DNA from: Glossina fuscipes
Lineage: Eukaryota > Arthropoda > Insecta > Diptera > Glossinidae
Direction of reading: 5' to 3'
DNA: 64,000 bases
Assembly: GCF_014805625.2 (NCBI RefSeq)
Contig: NW_023998439.1
Span: forward strand, 774,846 to 838,845
A model generated the notes under the pieces. The model was not told where the DNA came from, made no database searches, and worked only from the letters and a program-made list of their open reading frames with translations. The number at the start of each line of letters is the position of its first letter. Position 1 is the first letter of the stretch. The translations under genes were made by a program, and so were the position numbers. This document shows positions 36,110 to 47,439 of the stretch, piece after piece.

Positions 36110-36720
36110 TAACAGTTACTTACATTGTAATATCTTGTTAGTAAGCTTTCAAGCTCACCGCTATTAGTAATCGTTTGCCAATTTCATGGCAGAGCGTTCC
36201 ATAGGTTGCTAGCATAGATAAAAAAGTGTCTGTCCGGCAATATATATAGTGCATCGTTGCTTGCCTGCTTTCATATTGTTACATCGTTTTACAGGTCAAA
36301 AAGAAATCTTAGCTTGTCATTAACACTTTGTGCGGATCCTATGTTACATTTCCCATTCCAGCTATCCCACCCTTTTATTGTTAATGTTAGCGAAGTCATA
36401 GTATGTGGCGTTAGGGTTTGACCTGCTCAGAGCGAGTTGGTGCGTTATAGAGATAAGATCACGCTTGGAAAACATGAGAGTACATAAATGATCGGAAGAT
36501 AGCACATTATCACGACTACATACCAAAAAAAAAATCCGGCCGTTTGAATAAAGTGTGTTGATGGGATATAAATTTAAGGCACACAGGTCATCTGGGAATG
36601 AATTGTCGAATAATAGATTGCAATTAAAGTCACCAGAGATAATTGTATCCGAGTAGTAGGTAGTGGCGGAACAAAGTCCACATTACGGTGCAGTCGACAA
36701 GCAGAACATTTTGGATTCGT
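36110..36720 (-). pseudogene. LINE retrotransposon pseudogene (endonuclease end plus reverse transcriptase C-terminus)
   Basis: On the minus strand, from about 36650 the frame reads YSDTIISGDFNCNLLFDNSF, matching the GDFN motif of LINE apurinic-type endonucleases. The spacing to SSDHLCTLMFSKRDLISITH and then ATYYDFANINNKRV fits the endonuclease C-terminus and the segment just after it. Then stops appear. Near 36235-36120 another frame reads RHFFIYASNLWNALP and then GELESLLTRYYNV. This is the typical end of CR1/Jockey-group reverse transcriptase proteins (SFxxRxxxLWNSLP, then FKxxLxxYL). The whole catalytic reverse transcriptase between them is missing, so this is an internally deleted copy. 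No poly-A tail was identified. Confidence 0.75.
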
Positions 36721-36919
36721 TTCTATTGTTTTGAAATTGTTCTCAATATACTCATTATATTCAATTTGCTAGAGGGACGTAAATGCCAAGATTCAAAAGT
36801 CTCCTATAATTCTTGCATTTTAAGAACTTCAATCACACGCAATTAGACTTTTGCGCTTAGCCTCTTATATATAGTCAAAAAAAAAAAAAAAACAAAGTAG
36901 TAGTTTTCCGTCTCCGGAC

Positions 36920-37140
36920 GAAACTATAAACGTAAGAGACAAGTGTAAGAGCAAACAGGGGAACAAACAAAAAAAAAAGGACGAAGGCCGAATAGGAAGG
37001 AGTCGAAGCGGGAATGTGGATGGGTAGACAATCGGAGTGGCCCGCGGTCTGAGGATAGATTGGCGAACAAGCACAAAGTTAAACGAGCAAACGGATGGAT
37101 GATCAGATAAGCGAACCGGTACATAAGCGGTCGAGCAGAT
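36920..37140. repeat. cryptic tetranucleotide tract
   Basis: Words such as GGAT, GAAC, AAGC, CGGA and AGAT recur with a 4-base period, giving a purine-rich plus strand and two long open minus frames (36865-37185 and 36924-37124). No exact array remains. Confidence 0.55.
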
Positions 37141-37179
37141 CGGTGGTTTCTTATTGATTATAATCATAAGATAAGATAA

Positions 37180-38410
37180 TGCCAAGACTGTAGAAATTCA
37201 TGTTTGCGTAGATTTTCTAGACATACGTACAAGCGATTGCCTGCACAGCTTAGTCACAACGAATGAACTCGACTATTTCCCCACTGTCGGTTTCTCGCAG
37301 GAAAAAAAAAGAAGAAAACAAATTTCAAGATTAGTGCCGCAAGGAAACCTTTCATTATTTGTAAAGTATTTCTTTATTTATCTGAAATCTCCCGACATTA
37401 TGAATAGATCTCTGCCGAGTTACTTGGTACATGTGCTTGCTAATTAAATTGAAGTTTATCTTCACATCCTTTATACGCCCTTCTGATGAAATAAAAGAAT
37501 GTGTCTTTCGAAGCATTTTTGCCCACTACTTTTGATCTTCGGTTGATATTAACGTTTAACGAAACTTTTACAATTTAACAAATTCTTAGTCTACTTTCAA
37601 GTGCAGGAGAGGATTTTCATAACGTTATCACGAATCCGCGTAAACAATGGTAGTGCGGTAAAAGCGGACAGTACTTTCTATTAAAAATTTCTGCTTATCA
37701 CTGCTCACCACCTAAGTGTGGTTGCGCAAGTTTTAAAATTCCATTTGCAACGCCTCGAAAGAGCCATCGGACAACTGTGAAGTAATCTCTTCCCATTCCA
37801 AACTTTCAGTTGCAAATTGCTACTGACTGAAATTATTATTATTAAGAATTTTTTTTCTTTTTCTGGTAAAGCGACACATAGAGAGAATAATGAATTTAAT
37901 GTACTCTCATACTATTAATTTTTGGCATATAAAAGCAGCCGAGTATGAAGTAACGACAGTCTTTTTGATGTTGAGGTTTACTTTGACAAATATTTTTAAA
38001 TTAAAGACAGATAAAGAGTAACGAAGGGTAGAGAGATAGAGAGAGAAGTCAAAATAAAAGCGCATTCAACAAAAAACAATACAATTTGTAAAAATGTTTA
38101 AAAAGAAAACAAAAAAATAAAAAAATAAATAAAATGGAACGACTTCATTCATGACGTAGAGAAAACAAACAAAAAAGTGGAAGTCAAATAAGAAAAGCAT
38201 GAATGCTTAAAGACTGAATGCTTGGGACCCCGACGATCCCGTAAATATTTTTATGAAGTCATAAAAAGTGATCGTGATTTGAAGATAGCAAATATTTCCA
38301 ATAACCTGATATACTATTCCAAGAAAATATCAGTATTGTATCTATTGTCTGTCTCCATTATAACAATATATTTATATATATCTTCCGTTTCTTGAAAGGC
38401 GCTTAATGAA
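37180..38410. other. non-coding stretch, no gene seen
   Basis: AT-rich with A-rich low-complexity sequence at 38060-38145. No recognised coding. Confidence 0.5.
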
Positions 38411-38413
38411 CCA

Positions 38414-38530
38414 AAAAGCAGAAGAGCCTGAATCTGAATAAAGTCGCCCATGTGTTTATGTTTTTGATCAGTATTTGATTTTTTTATTAGAATTGTTTTG
38501 CTATTTTTGACATGCCCTTACGTCCGTCCT
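38414..38530 (+). repeat. weak mini-me-like copy
   Basis: CAGAAGAGCCTGAATC, GTCGCCCATG, TTTTTGATCAGTATTTGATT, then GACATGCCCTTACGTCCGTC. The segments are in the expected order but the copy is degraded. Confidence 0.3.
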
Positions 38531-39509
38531 ACACACATGTACATGGATTTTCATGTATGCAAATTTAAGATGAAAGCTTCCGTTCAATTTTCATAGTAAC
38601 ATTCATTGCCTGCACCTTTCGATGGGAGTGAACGAATGTGTTTTAAAAATTCAGCCAAGAACACAAGAAGTTCACTTCAATTCCGCTTAATTTGCGAGCG
38701 ATCAATTCGCCACTTCAGCATGAATTGAGAACTTGTATAGGTATTCTAATCGGATGGTTGGGTGTTACAAATGCATTAATAAAATCAAGCATATCAAGCA
38801 TTTTAAAGTGCATAGCATGAGAAAAAAATGCAGACATTTTTACATAAAATCCTCCCAGCAGAACAAACAGTAAAAATGCATTTTAAAAATAATTGTGAAA
38901 ATGGCTCAAGACGAAAAATTGCAAACACAAAATGTGTTGTCGTTACACTAAATTAGAAAATAAGTGAAAGGAAAATAAAATCCTTTAATAAAAGAAATTA
39001 AGGCGAAAACAAATGAGAAAATCAGGCAACAGGATAAATGTAAGATTTTTTTGCTCTGTGACCGAAACAAACAGATAAATACTGTATAGAAAAAAAAAAA
39101 AAACAACAACAAAATTTTCCGGTCCTCTCTTCTTTATTCTTTCTTTTATTAATGACTGAATTCAATTTTTTACTTAGTACTTGCAGCTTTCAGTTATTGA
39201 GTAAAGATAAATGTGAAAGAGCACCGAATGAAATTTTTTGCCGTAGCATTATTTTGAAATTTTGATCTTTGAAATTTTATAAAAACAAATCTAAATTTTC
39301 TTTAACGATATATATCAGTCAGTCTTACATTTTATTTCCTGTATTGACAGACGTTAGGAAAAAATCACTCGAATTTCAAGCTTGAATATCAATCGCTTTT
39401 TACGCTTCTACGAATATCTAAGGGGCGGTCGTTTAAATACTTTAATGAAATTTGCATCACACAATTCTGCAACGATTCACTTAAAGGCGAAAAAAAAAAA
39501 CATATTTTA

Positions 39510-40080
39510 ATGATTATTTTACATGACTTTGAACTCTCTGTAAAGCAAGTGATACGGTGTAGCAATAAAATTGGCGAGACACGTTGGCGCCCATTAAATT
39601 TGATATCTAGCAATTGTAGATTTTCAATTGAAGTCAGCACAAGCAGAAAAAATTGGCATTTAGTTTATAAAGAATATCGTGATACTTTATTGAAACTTAT
39701 GCGCTCACTATCATCTAAAAATATGCTTTAAGTGGGGATGGCCCAACACGTGATGAACACGTGCTCGGAATTTTTCGAGTAATGAATATGTAATGATGAA
39801 TGGAAATAAAAATTTCCAGATTCTTCATCCGCACATACGAAACTTAAACGGGAAAAGATAACCGAATCTGTTTGCCATCATTTCGCTTAAGCGGGGCGAA
39901 ACATTGTTCCCCGTGGACGTAAAAAGCTGGAAACCTTTTCCGTACACCAGTATGCTTTATACTCTGCAATAGTGCAAGAATCCGAGACGAAAGAGTCAAT
40001 GGTGTGCGTGTCCGTTGACGCATCCCCTAGTAATGCAACTTTCGCCAAAGTGGAAAAATTAAACCTAAAACTGAAGATTT
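39510..40080 (+). other. two coding-like patches of unknown identity
   Basis: The plus strand is open at 39510-39731 (with NKIGETRWRPLNL and SRKNWHLVYKEYRDTLLKLM). A second frame near 39894-40070 reads GRNIVPRGRKKLETFSVHQY, then VQESETKESMVCVSV and NATFAKVEKLNLKLKI. Codon choice in the second is varied and GC-richer than its surroundings. The minus strand is also open at 39887-40240, so the coding strand is not certain. Neither was assigned to a family. They may be remains of a mobile element or dead gene. Confidence 0.25.
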
Positions 40081-40084
40081 GAAA

Positions 40085-41555
40085 TGAGCAAGTGGTCTGC
40101 TTGTGAACACATGCATAATTGGTAAAATGCTGGAAAAAAAAGGAGGAACTAAATATTATTGTTGATGGCATATACGCTATAGCTGGAATTGATCTCAAAA
40201 TTATTAGGGCCTGCCATAAAGCCGAGTAGATAAGAATCATGAGTATTAAGACGATCTTCGTGGTTTGAAGTCTTACTTTGGTAGACCAAACTGAGTGAGC
40301 ATCGTGCTATAGTAAGTGCTTAATGAGCAAAAACTCCCTATCCTTCTCTCGCTTTCCCGACTTCCTTTCGAGCATTACTGTGCTATATGCATAAGGAATA
40401 TTTCTCGGGTGAAAGGTCATAAAAAAACGCATTCGTCTATGTTTGCATAAACTGAGATCTAAGGGATCATCTATTTTCCCACAGATACGCCCATAATAAC
40501 AAAAACTCCAATTGCCTATAAATACGTTTTTACAAGACTTGGGAAACGCCATGACCAGGATTTTTTAATGCGACGAATTGGTTAAGTGAACAACATACAA
40601 TTAAAATAAGTTGTTGCAATTTTTGCACATCGGTTCCTACTTAAGTATAGGGAAACAAATGAAATAATCGAATATAGTTGCTGTCAAAGTCTGGATTCAT
40701 TCTAAAATTTAATGTTTTCAGAATTATGATATGATTGATGAAAACTCTTAACCTTGAAAAAGCTATGCCTGATTGGGTGAAAAGGCAAATAATTTGACTA
40801 TAAATTTTATCTCAGGATGATGAGAAAATATTGATTGAATACTTGAGGAAACTTTTTTGATTTCAAATTTATATACAATGTACAAACAATATCGTGAACC
40901 TAGTATAACAAACCAGTTTTATTACAGATAAAAACCTGCAGAGACAATGACAGTTTTTTAAATTCTTTCCAAAAGATTTTTTGCAGTTTTTTCTTCTTTT
41001 TTCAATTGAATATTTCTGTCCTTCTGTGCATGTTATGTATTTAATTTATTTAAAAAAAAAAAACCGGAAAAAAGAAATGAATTAAATAAATGAATCAATG
41101 AACAAAACAAATATAAAAACATAAGTGTTTAAGGAGAATTTTAAATGTTGTTCCCAAACTCTTCGATTACTTGCATTGATATTCCAATAAAATTCCCATG
41201 CAAATGTATTTTATAACTTGAAATCTGTTGGAAAAAACGTAAAGAGAGAATTTACAAAAAAAAAAAAAATCGACAAAGCTACCATTCACGCTACTCCCGT
41301 ATTAATTTTGACATTTCTCCATTACTTTACCCTACTCTCGTCGAAAAATCAATAGATCCTTAAGAAATCTAGTCCATCAGTGGGTAAAATTGTACAGTTA
41401 AACAAATAATTTATGAATGTCAAAACCTTTCTTCAATTTCAAAAGATTATTATTCTGAACATACTGAAAGCAACAGCGCGAACATCATATCAATAAAATA
41501 AAGAACTTTATTAAAACAAATAGATTAACAATCTATTCTATATTAAAAAAAAAAA
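40085..41555. other. non-coding stretch, no gene seen
   Basis: AT-rich with poly-A runs near 41050-41062 and 41257-41269. No recognised feature. Confidence 0.5.
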
Positions 41556-41559
41556 AAAT

Positions 41560-42009
41560 GGACTTGACAGCTTGAGTTATCAGTGCTTTTGGTACATTAG
41601 TCTTTGAATTTATTTCTTTAATAATAGCTTTGAACAATATCCAAATCATATTTTCGGACAGAGTCGATAGCCTCAGTTGCTAGTGCTTATCGTAAATTAT
41701 TCCTGGAATGGATTTATTCATCATAGATAATAATGCCGGTGATAGTAGCCTTGAACAATATATGAAGCATATTTGCGGACAGATCCGATTGCCTTAGTTT
41801 CTAGTGCTTATTTTACATTAGTCCTGGCATGAAAATATTTACCATAGATAATAATGCCGATGATGATGGCTTTGAACAATATGTGAATCATATATTCGGA
41901 CTGCCTTACTTTCTAGTGCTTATTGTATCTTAGTCCTGGCATATATTTCGCTACCCTAAATAATAATGTCAATAATAATAGCTCTGAACAATATGTGAAT
42001 CATATTTTC
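41560..42009 (+). repeat. minisatellite, four units of about 96-121 bp
   Basis: Units run 41560-41655, 41656-41776, 41777-41897 and 41898-42009. Each starts GGAC, has CTAGTGCTTATYGTA or a close variant, TTAGTCCTGGCAT, AATAATG-like spacers and GAACAATATGTGAATCATAT, and ends TTCGGACAG. The third and fourth units are the most alike. The fourth lost about ten bases after GGAC. No coding frame is conserved. Confidence 0.9.
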
Positions 42010-42014
42010 GGACA

Positions 42015-42355
42015 GAGGGGAAAAATTATATTTTATTTGCAAAAAAAAAAAAAAAAAAATTCGGAATTTAACTTTCCCTAACAATTTTTCCATAATTTGT
42101 TAATAAGTTTCTAAATCGATTGGGAATCTCATACTATTTAACATAGAAATGCATATGTAGGGATACGTAGTTGAGAACGAATATAATGTAAGTAATCCTT
42201 ACTGTGTGTCCTTCAATACGTATTTTCGATGAAGTCACAAATATATTGAAAATTCACCCAACAAACGCAAGTTTTACACAGGATATGGGTTTTTAATTTA
42301 AACGCTTGACTGCCTAAATGATTGGATGGCTTGTATAAGTTATTATATTTTATAT

Positions 42356-42396
<41 letters not shown>

Positions 42397-43260
42397 CAGA
42401 TATTTACGCAAGTACAAGTATGCTTAATGAAAACGCAATTATGCTTAATTTATGCTTCATGCATTATCATGACAATAATATTGTGTAAATATTTTTAAAA
42501 TGTTTTAACCTTTAAGCTTTATATATGCAAGCTATCTATCAATGTAACAATGCAGCAAATATCTGTATCTGTGAATATCATATTAATGAGTTATTGAAAC
42601 GTTTCATTTGCATATCCATGCATGTATGTATATATATATATGTATGTGTGTATAAATGTATCTATGTATCTATGTATGTTACATATGTGTAGGGTATGTG
42701 CAAAATACTATATATATATATATAGTTGCGGCTATTTGTGCAATCGGTTGTGATGGAATAATTATACAGAACTTTGCCTCTTTTTATGTTAGTGGCTCCT
42801 AGGCTCTCCTCATACATTGCTTTATAGTTGAAAGAATAACTGAGAGCTAAATTAATGAATACTCTATTGATAGTTTAAGGCTCATTGCACACATATATAA
42901 GTATGTGTATATATGTACATATAAGTATATATGTATATATGTACATATATATATATATATATACATATATATGCGTGTGTGTGCGTTCATCAACATATTT
43001 TATTTTAAAATTAATATGTAATAATATTTTGATGATTCAGTAGACACAGAGCATTTTAATTATTTTCTTTTTAGTTTAAACGTTTTACATTTTCTTTTAT
43101 TTACAAATTGAAAGTAAAAAATTCCATAAAATTATTCAAAATTATATTTACTACACTTTGCCTGACAGTTCACCTGTATGCCAAATATCTTGCAAGGCTC
43201 CTCTCTTTCTTTCTAATCGCAGACTTCTGTTTGGTCTTCTTAAAGTGAATCAAGGGCGAT
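42015..43260. other. non-coding stretch rich in TA/TG dinucleotides
   Basis: Contains (TA)n at 42358-42391 and several TATG/TGTA-rich tracts at 42620-42730 and 42890-42975. No gene seen. Confidence 0.6.
42358..42391 (+). repeat. (TA)n microsatellite
   Basis: A near-pure TA run, preceded by TATACACA. Confidence 0.95.
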
Positions 43261-43269
43261 CCAACTTTC

Positions 43270-43848
43270 ATTATCAGAATCATTTCCTGAACCGATCTTA
43301 GCCTGTTTGTCTGTCTGGCAGTTTGGTTACCTGATATTCTAAGGTTTGCAACGCCGACAAAGAAGCATCAGACACCTCACAAAGTATATACACTATTGAT
43401 CAGAATCAAATTCTAAATCGATTGTAGCATGTCCGTCTGTCCGTCCATATAATGTCTGTTATAAATATACTCTTGGCCGCGAAAATTAAGCTATCGACCT
43501 CAAGTTTGGCAGAAACTTCGGAAGCTCTCGCGCGCAGGTTGGTATTGAAAAAGGTCCTAATCGGTAGACGGACACGCTCACACCCTTCCCATGTAAACTA
43601 AGAACACTTTTGTGTTTCAAAAGAAATACAAAAAAACGTTTTTTTGCTCATTACTCATAAGCTATAATAAATAAATTTACAAAAATTTGAACGCATGTCC
43701 CACGGATGATGCTGGAAAAATGGAAAAAATCAGTCCCGCCCACTTCATATTAGAGAGCTTTAAAATGTAGTTATTTTTGTTTTTTTTTGCCTTTTTTAGT
43801 GTAACGGTGATCGGTGTAAAAGTTTTAATTTTCTTACTTGTTTTTCTA
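43270..43848 (+). mobile_element. mini-me-like element with two tandem cores
   Basis: The first core (43270-43320) reads TTATCAGAATCATTTCCTGA, then CGATCTTAGCCTGTTTGTCT. The second (43344-43450) reads GTTTGCAACGCCGACAAAGA, AAAGTATATACACTATTGAT, CAGAATCAAATTCTAAATCG, then GCATGTCCGTCTGTCCGTCC. Its body shares TTGGCCGCGAAAATTAAGCT, TTTTTTGCTCATTACTCATA and the end block GTAACGGTGATCGGTGTAAA with the copy at 28934-29744, from which it lacks about 300 bp. Confidence 0.7.
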
Positions 43849-43854
43849 TAACTT

Positions 43855-46800
43855 ATTTATACTTAACTTTAAATATTTTAATATTTGAATTAAATATTCT
43901 TCACATTACATATATACACAGACTACTTTGTGCATTTTCGTAAAGTAAGGCATAGAATAAATAATGTTTGGTTTTCCACTTGAAATATTCGGCAGCGTTT
44001 TGCTTGCGCATGTATATTTTGATTTTATCATTTTTCTTTAAAATTAAATGAAAATGAAGTGATTTTGTTCGCATCAGTCGTAGTAGTACTAATGTGAAGA
44101 AAAAATTTATATATATATTTTTTTTTAAAATATCTATTGATTGATTGAGCGCACATTCATGACAGACTACTTTGCTTTCCTCCAGACGCAAATTCTTTGA
44201 ATATAACGCCACATATTGCAATAAATACTTCTGCTATATAAATAACATACAAGCATCGTTCACTTGAAGTTCTTTTGATTTTATTGAATAATTTATTTGA
44301 TTTCATTGATTGCAATCGATATGATGGTGGATGAGTTCGTGCGTTATGATGGATGCTGACCACTGCTGTATGCATAACGTATGCAAATTAGGGAATATAT
44401 GAAATTTTTTTTTTTTCTACGCAGTTTCGAGAATGAATTAAATATTATAAGAAATTTCTAAATTGATAATTTTAGTCTCTTTAAATCTGAGTAGAAATAA
44501 CCATATGTTGATTCGGCGAGCCTTTAATAGTAAAAAAACTTCAACTTGCTAACAGTTAACACTATTAGGAGTTTAGCTCAGCTTGTAAGGAATGCAAGAA
44601 AAGGCTCTATGTCCTCAAAGCAATTCTACGATTATTTTCTTTTATTAACAAAAGTGTCTATTAAGATGAAAACATAAAAAAATTAAAAAAGCGCTTCACT
44701 GAACTTTTTACGCCAGACAAGAGTTACTAATGTGCAAAAAGATAAATAGTAGTTGTGACCGAAACAATTTGAGACTAAATAGCTGCGATCGAAAAACACT
44801 GAAACTGCGTTGCTGCCGTTTAAGAAGTAGAGCGGCCAATAAGGCAAGTTGGAAAAGATAATACTTTTGCTAATTTTTTTTATCTTTTTTTTTCGATCAA
44901 TCACACAGACGAAGCTGCTTATACGTATTTTGTGATAATAGTCGGAAAGAAGTGAGGTGGGGAGAGAGACCAACCTGGTAATCGATAAATGTTATGTCTT
45001 TACCGGTTAAGCTGTAACGAGATTAGCCTTTTTTATACCTCAGCAGGATTTTATGCCTGAATTTACATATGTGCTTTCATTTGCCCACATTACGCCTCTG
45101 CGCTTCTTTCTTGGATTTGTATTACGGCTCTCAATTTTCGAGATTTTGGTACTTTAACATCTTATGCTCCTAAGCTGAAAAAATGTCGGATATTTTAAGA
45201 CAATAATCACTCAAACACATTATTGTAGCATGCCGGGCACGTGTGGAAAATTTTTATTGGATTGTATCAATTTTTGACTCCACTGGCTTATGAAGTTTCA
45301 TATAAGTTGAAGTCTTAAAAGGGCAAATAAGCTGCCAAGTGCTTGCTTCCGGGTTCGAAATCTCAATGCAGTTTGATCGCATTAAGTCGTAGCTACAGTG
45401 GGTGTTCAATCGATGAAGGCATAACTCTTACCGATTGGGCGCATCCCGACTACGCTGCGGCCACCACCTATTTTTCAAGGTCACACTTTTAATACTTTGT
45501 GATGAAAATTAGTGAAGAATTGCATTAAGTGACATAAGTACTCTATGGTTGGTCTCGGCAGTAAATCGTCGATTAACGTTTTGAAAAGTTTGCACTGGAG
45601 TAATGGCAAATATCATATAATACACATTTTGCGGACAAATTTTGTATCTCTCTCTCTTTGCGGGGGTCATAGTTTGCAGTGCATGGGGACGTGAAGATCC
45701 ATCAGACCAAGTAGAATTGACGAATTCCCATAGCCTTTTATCATTCGAGAGACAAAGGTAACTCCTAATCAGTTTAAGCCTGTGCGAGATATTCGAACTC
45801 AATCCAGGAAGAGTAAATAATAAAAATTGTTTTTGTACCGATCCTTATAACGTGAAGAATAACTTACCTATCTGTCGCGATCTTATCGTTCATAAAGAAA
45901 GTTTGCCGTGCTTCTGCCAATATAGCGGACATCGTGAATTCGCTTTAAATTAAATTTAATTCCTTATAGTATTCTTATTTTCTTTCTTTCATTGTATTTT
46001 CTCTGCTCTTTTAATTAAATTATCGCAGTAGAAAACTTTGAGAAATTCACTGGAGACTGATTAAATTAGCTGCTTGTTCTATTTTACTCAGGAGATAGAT
46101 ATTCACCAGAACTCCTTCAGTCGGATAAACAAAAAACTTTCTGTAAATTAAGCCTAAGTAAATAAAGTATGGTACGGCAGACAGATAATTGCTATCTTAA
46201 ATGCTACCTTACCTTGGCGGTTACGTTCGAAATTCAAGGTTTACGAGAGGAAAAGATATTTAAAAATTTGAAACTTAGTTAAATAATGAATGAGTGGAAA
46301 ACCAACAATGAGCTAACAATGAAAGTTAAAAACTTTTCTCCTCTTTAGCGATATTAATGTAATGTTAGAAACAAATGTCGAAGCTTTTATGATAAACTTA
46401 AAATGCTTTACGCAGCACAATCATAAATTTAATGAATGAGTTGTGAATTGTGAAAGAAAAACTTTTACTTGATATCCGCAAGTAATATTAATTTTTGAAG
46501 AGGTGAGATGGTGTAAAAATTTATATAAAAAAGTTAAACAAGGCAAAGAAAGTAAGCTACGTAATTAAGTGAAGATTAACCGGAACGAATTTAAAACTGA
46601 AAAAATAATATAAAATGTAATGTAAAAACTGCATTACTTATAATGATCAAATGAACACACTTTTGTCTACAATTAAACGATGCGGTTATAGCCGAATTAT
46701 TGCAAAGTAAAAAAAAAAAACGCATCACTGATGAGGATGAGACAGCTTAAGACGCTTTCAATTTGAGCTAGACAGCCAGCTATGTCCATCCATCCATTTC

Positions 46801-47245
46801 TTCGCCAGCTCGTCAAACGTCCGTTTATGGAACTCGTTAGTGAAATTGTGGTACAAAACTGAAACTTACTACAAATGTTCTTAAATGATGTCCAAGTAGA
46901 AGCTTGCAAGCAAGTCTACGATAGACCAAAATGTAAAAATTTTCAGCGAAAAAAAAAACCTGACTCTGAAGGTAGTGGTCATCCCTAGCCAGTATTATTG
47001 TCAATACGTTACAAGCTGTAGGAAACATGGAACGGAAATTTTTAGAATGGAAATTTGGTTCGAAAATTTCTTGCGGTTCTTCCCAACACCAAGCTAAACT
47101 AACTTTTTTCAGAGGCCTCTTCAGATAATTAGGGTTAAAGGTACGTATAGTTACGTGGAGAAGGCTTATTTTGTAAAAAAAACTTTCAAAGTAAACGGTT
47201 GTGTTCTAGTAGTGAGACGTGGAACATCAAAGTGAGCTTATAAGA
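43855..47245. other. non-coding stretch, no gene seen
   Basis: AT-rich. GC-richer patches at 45340-45480, 45509-45800 and 46740-46920 are open on both strands and match no family I recognise. Confidence 0.45.
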
Positions 47246-47249
47246 TGTA

Positions 47250-47434
47250 TTTTGCTTTCTGTCAGTAGAACGCATCTCTCAATGGCGAATTTTAGTTCTG
47301 GAAATTTTCCGTAAAGGTTTTACCGCGTTCTGGTACGCCAAACACCATTGATGACGAGAAACTATAGGTTATGATTGAAGTTTGTCGACACATGACGATT
47401 CATGAGATTGCAGAAAAACCTAATTTATCCAAAA
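47250..47434 (+). pseudogene. mariner transposase pseudogene, N-terminal fragment
   Basis: One frame reads MANFSSGNFP, matching the W-x-x-KFRSGNF part of the mariner N-terminal DNA-binding region. After a frameshift it continues SVKVLPRSGTPNTIDDEKL, a stop, then VMIEVCRHMTIHEIAEKPNL. This is the usual linker (RSGRPS...DD.KL) and second helix-turn-helix (R.MT.REIAEKL). Homology ends near 47434 with no catalytic domain downstream, so it is a truncated copy. It is not the missing part of the 18 kb copy, as both include N-terminal sequence. Confidence 0.8.
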
Positions 47435-47439
47435 TAATA

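Noticed and set aside
44568..44600. tRNA A-box-like GGAGTTTAGCTCAG
   Set aside because: No B box at the proper distance and no cloverleaf could be drawn.
45351..45363. tRNA B-box-like GGGTTCGAAATC
   Set aside because: No matching T stem and no A box upstream; chance resemblance or a very old SINE.
46697..47028. Minus frames with SWRRNGWMDIAG and VYRRLACKLLLG
   Set aside because: Looked briefly like transposase or histone text, but no ordered set of family motifs could be found on either strand.
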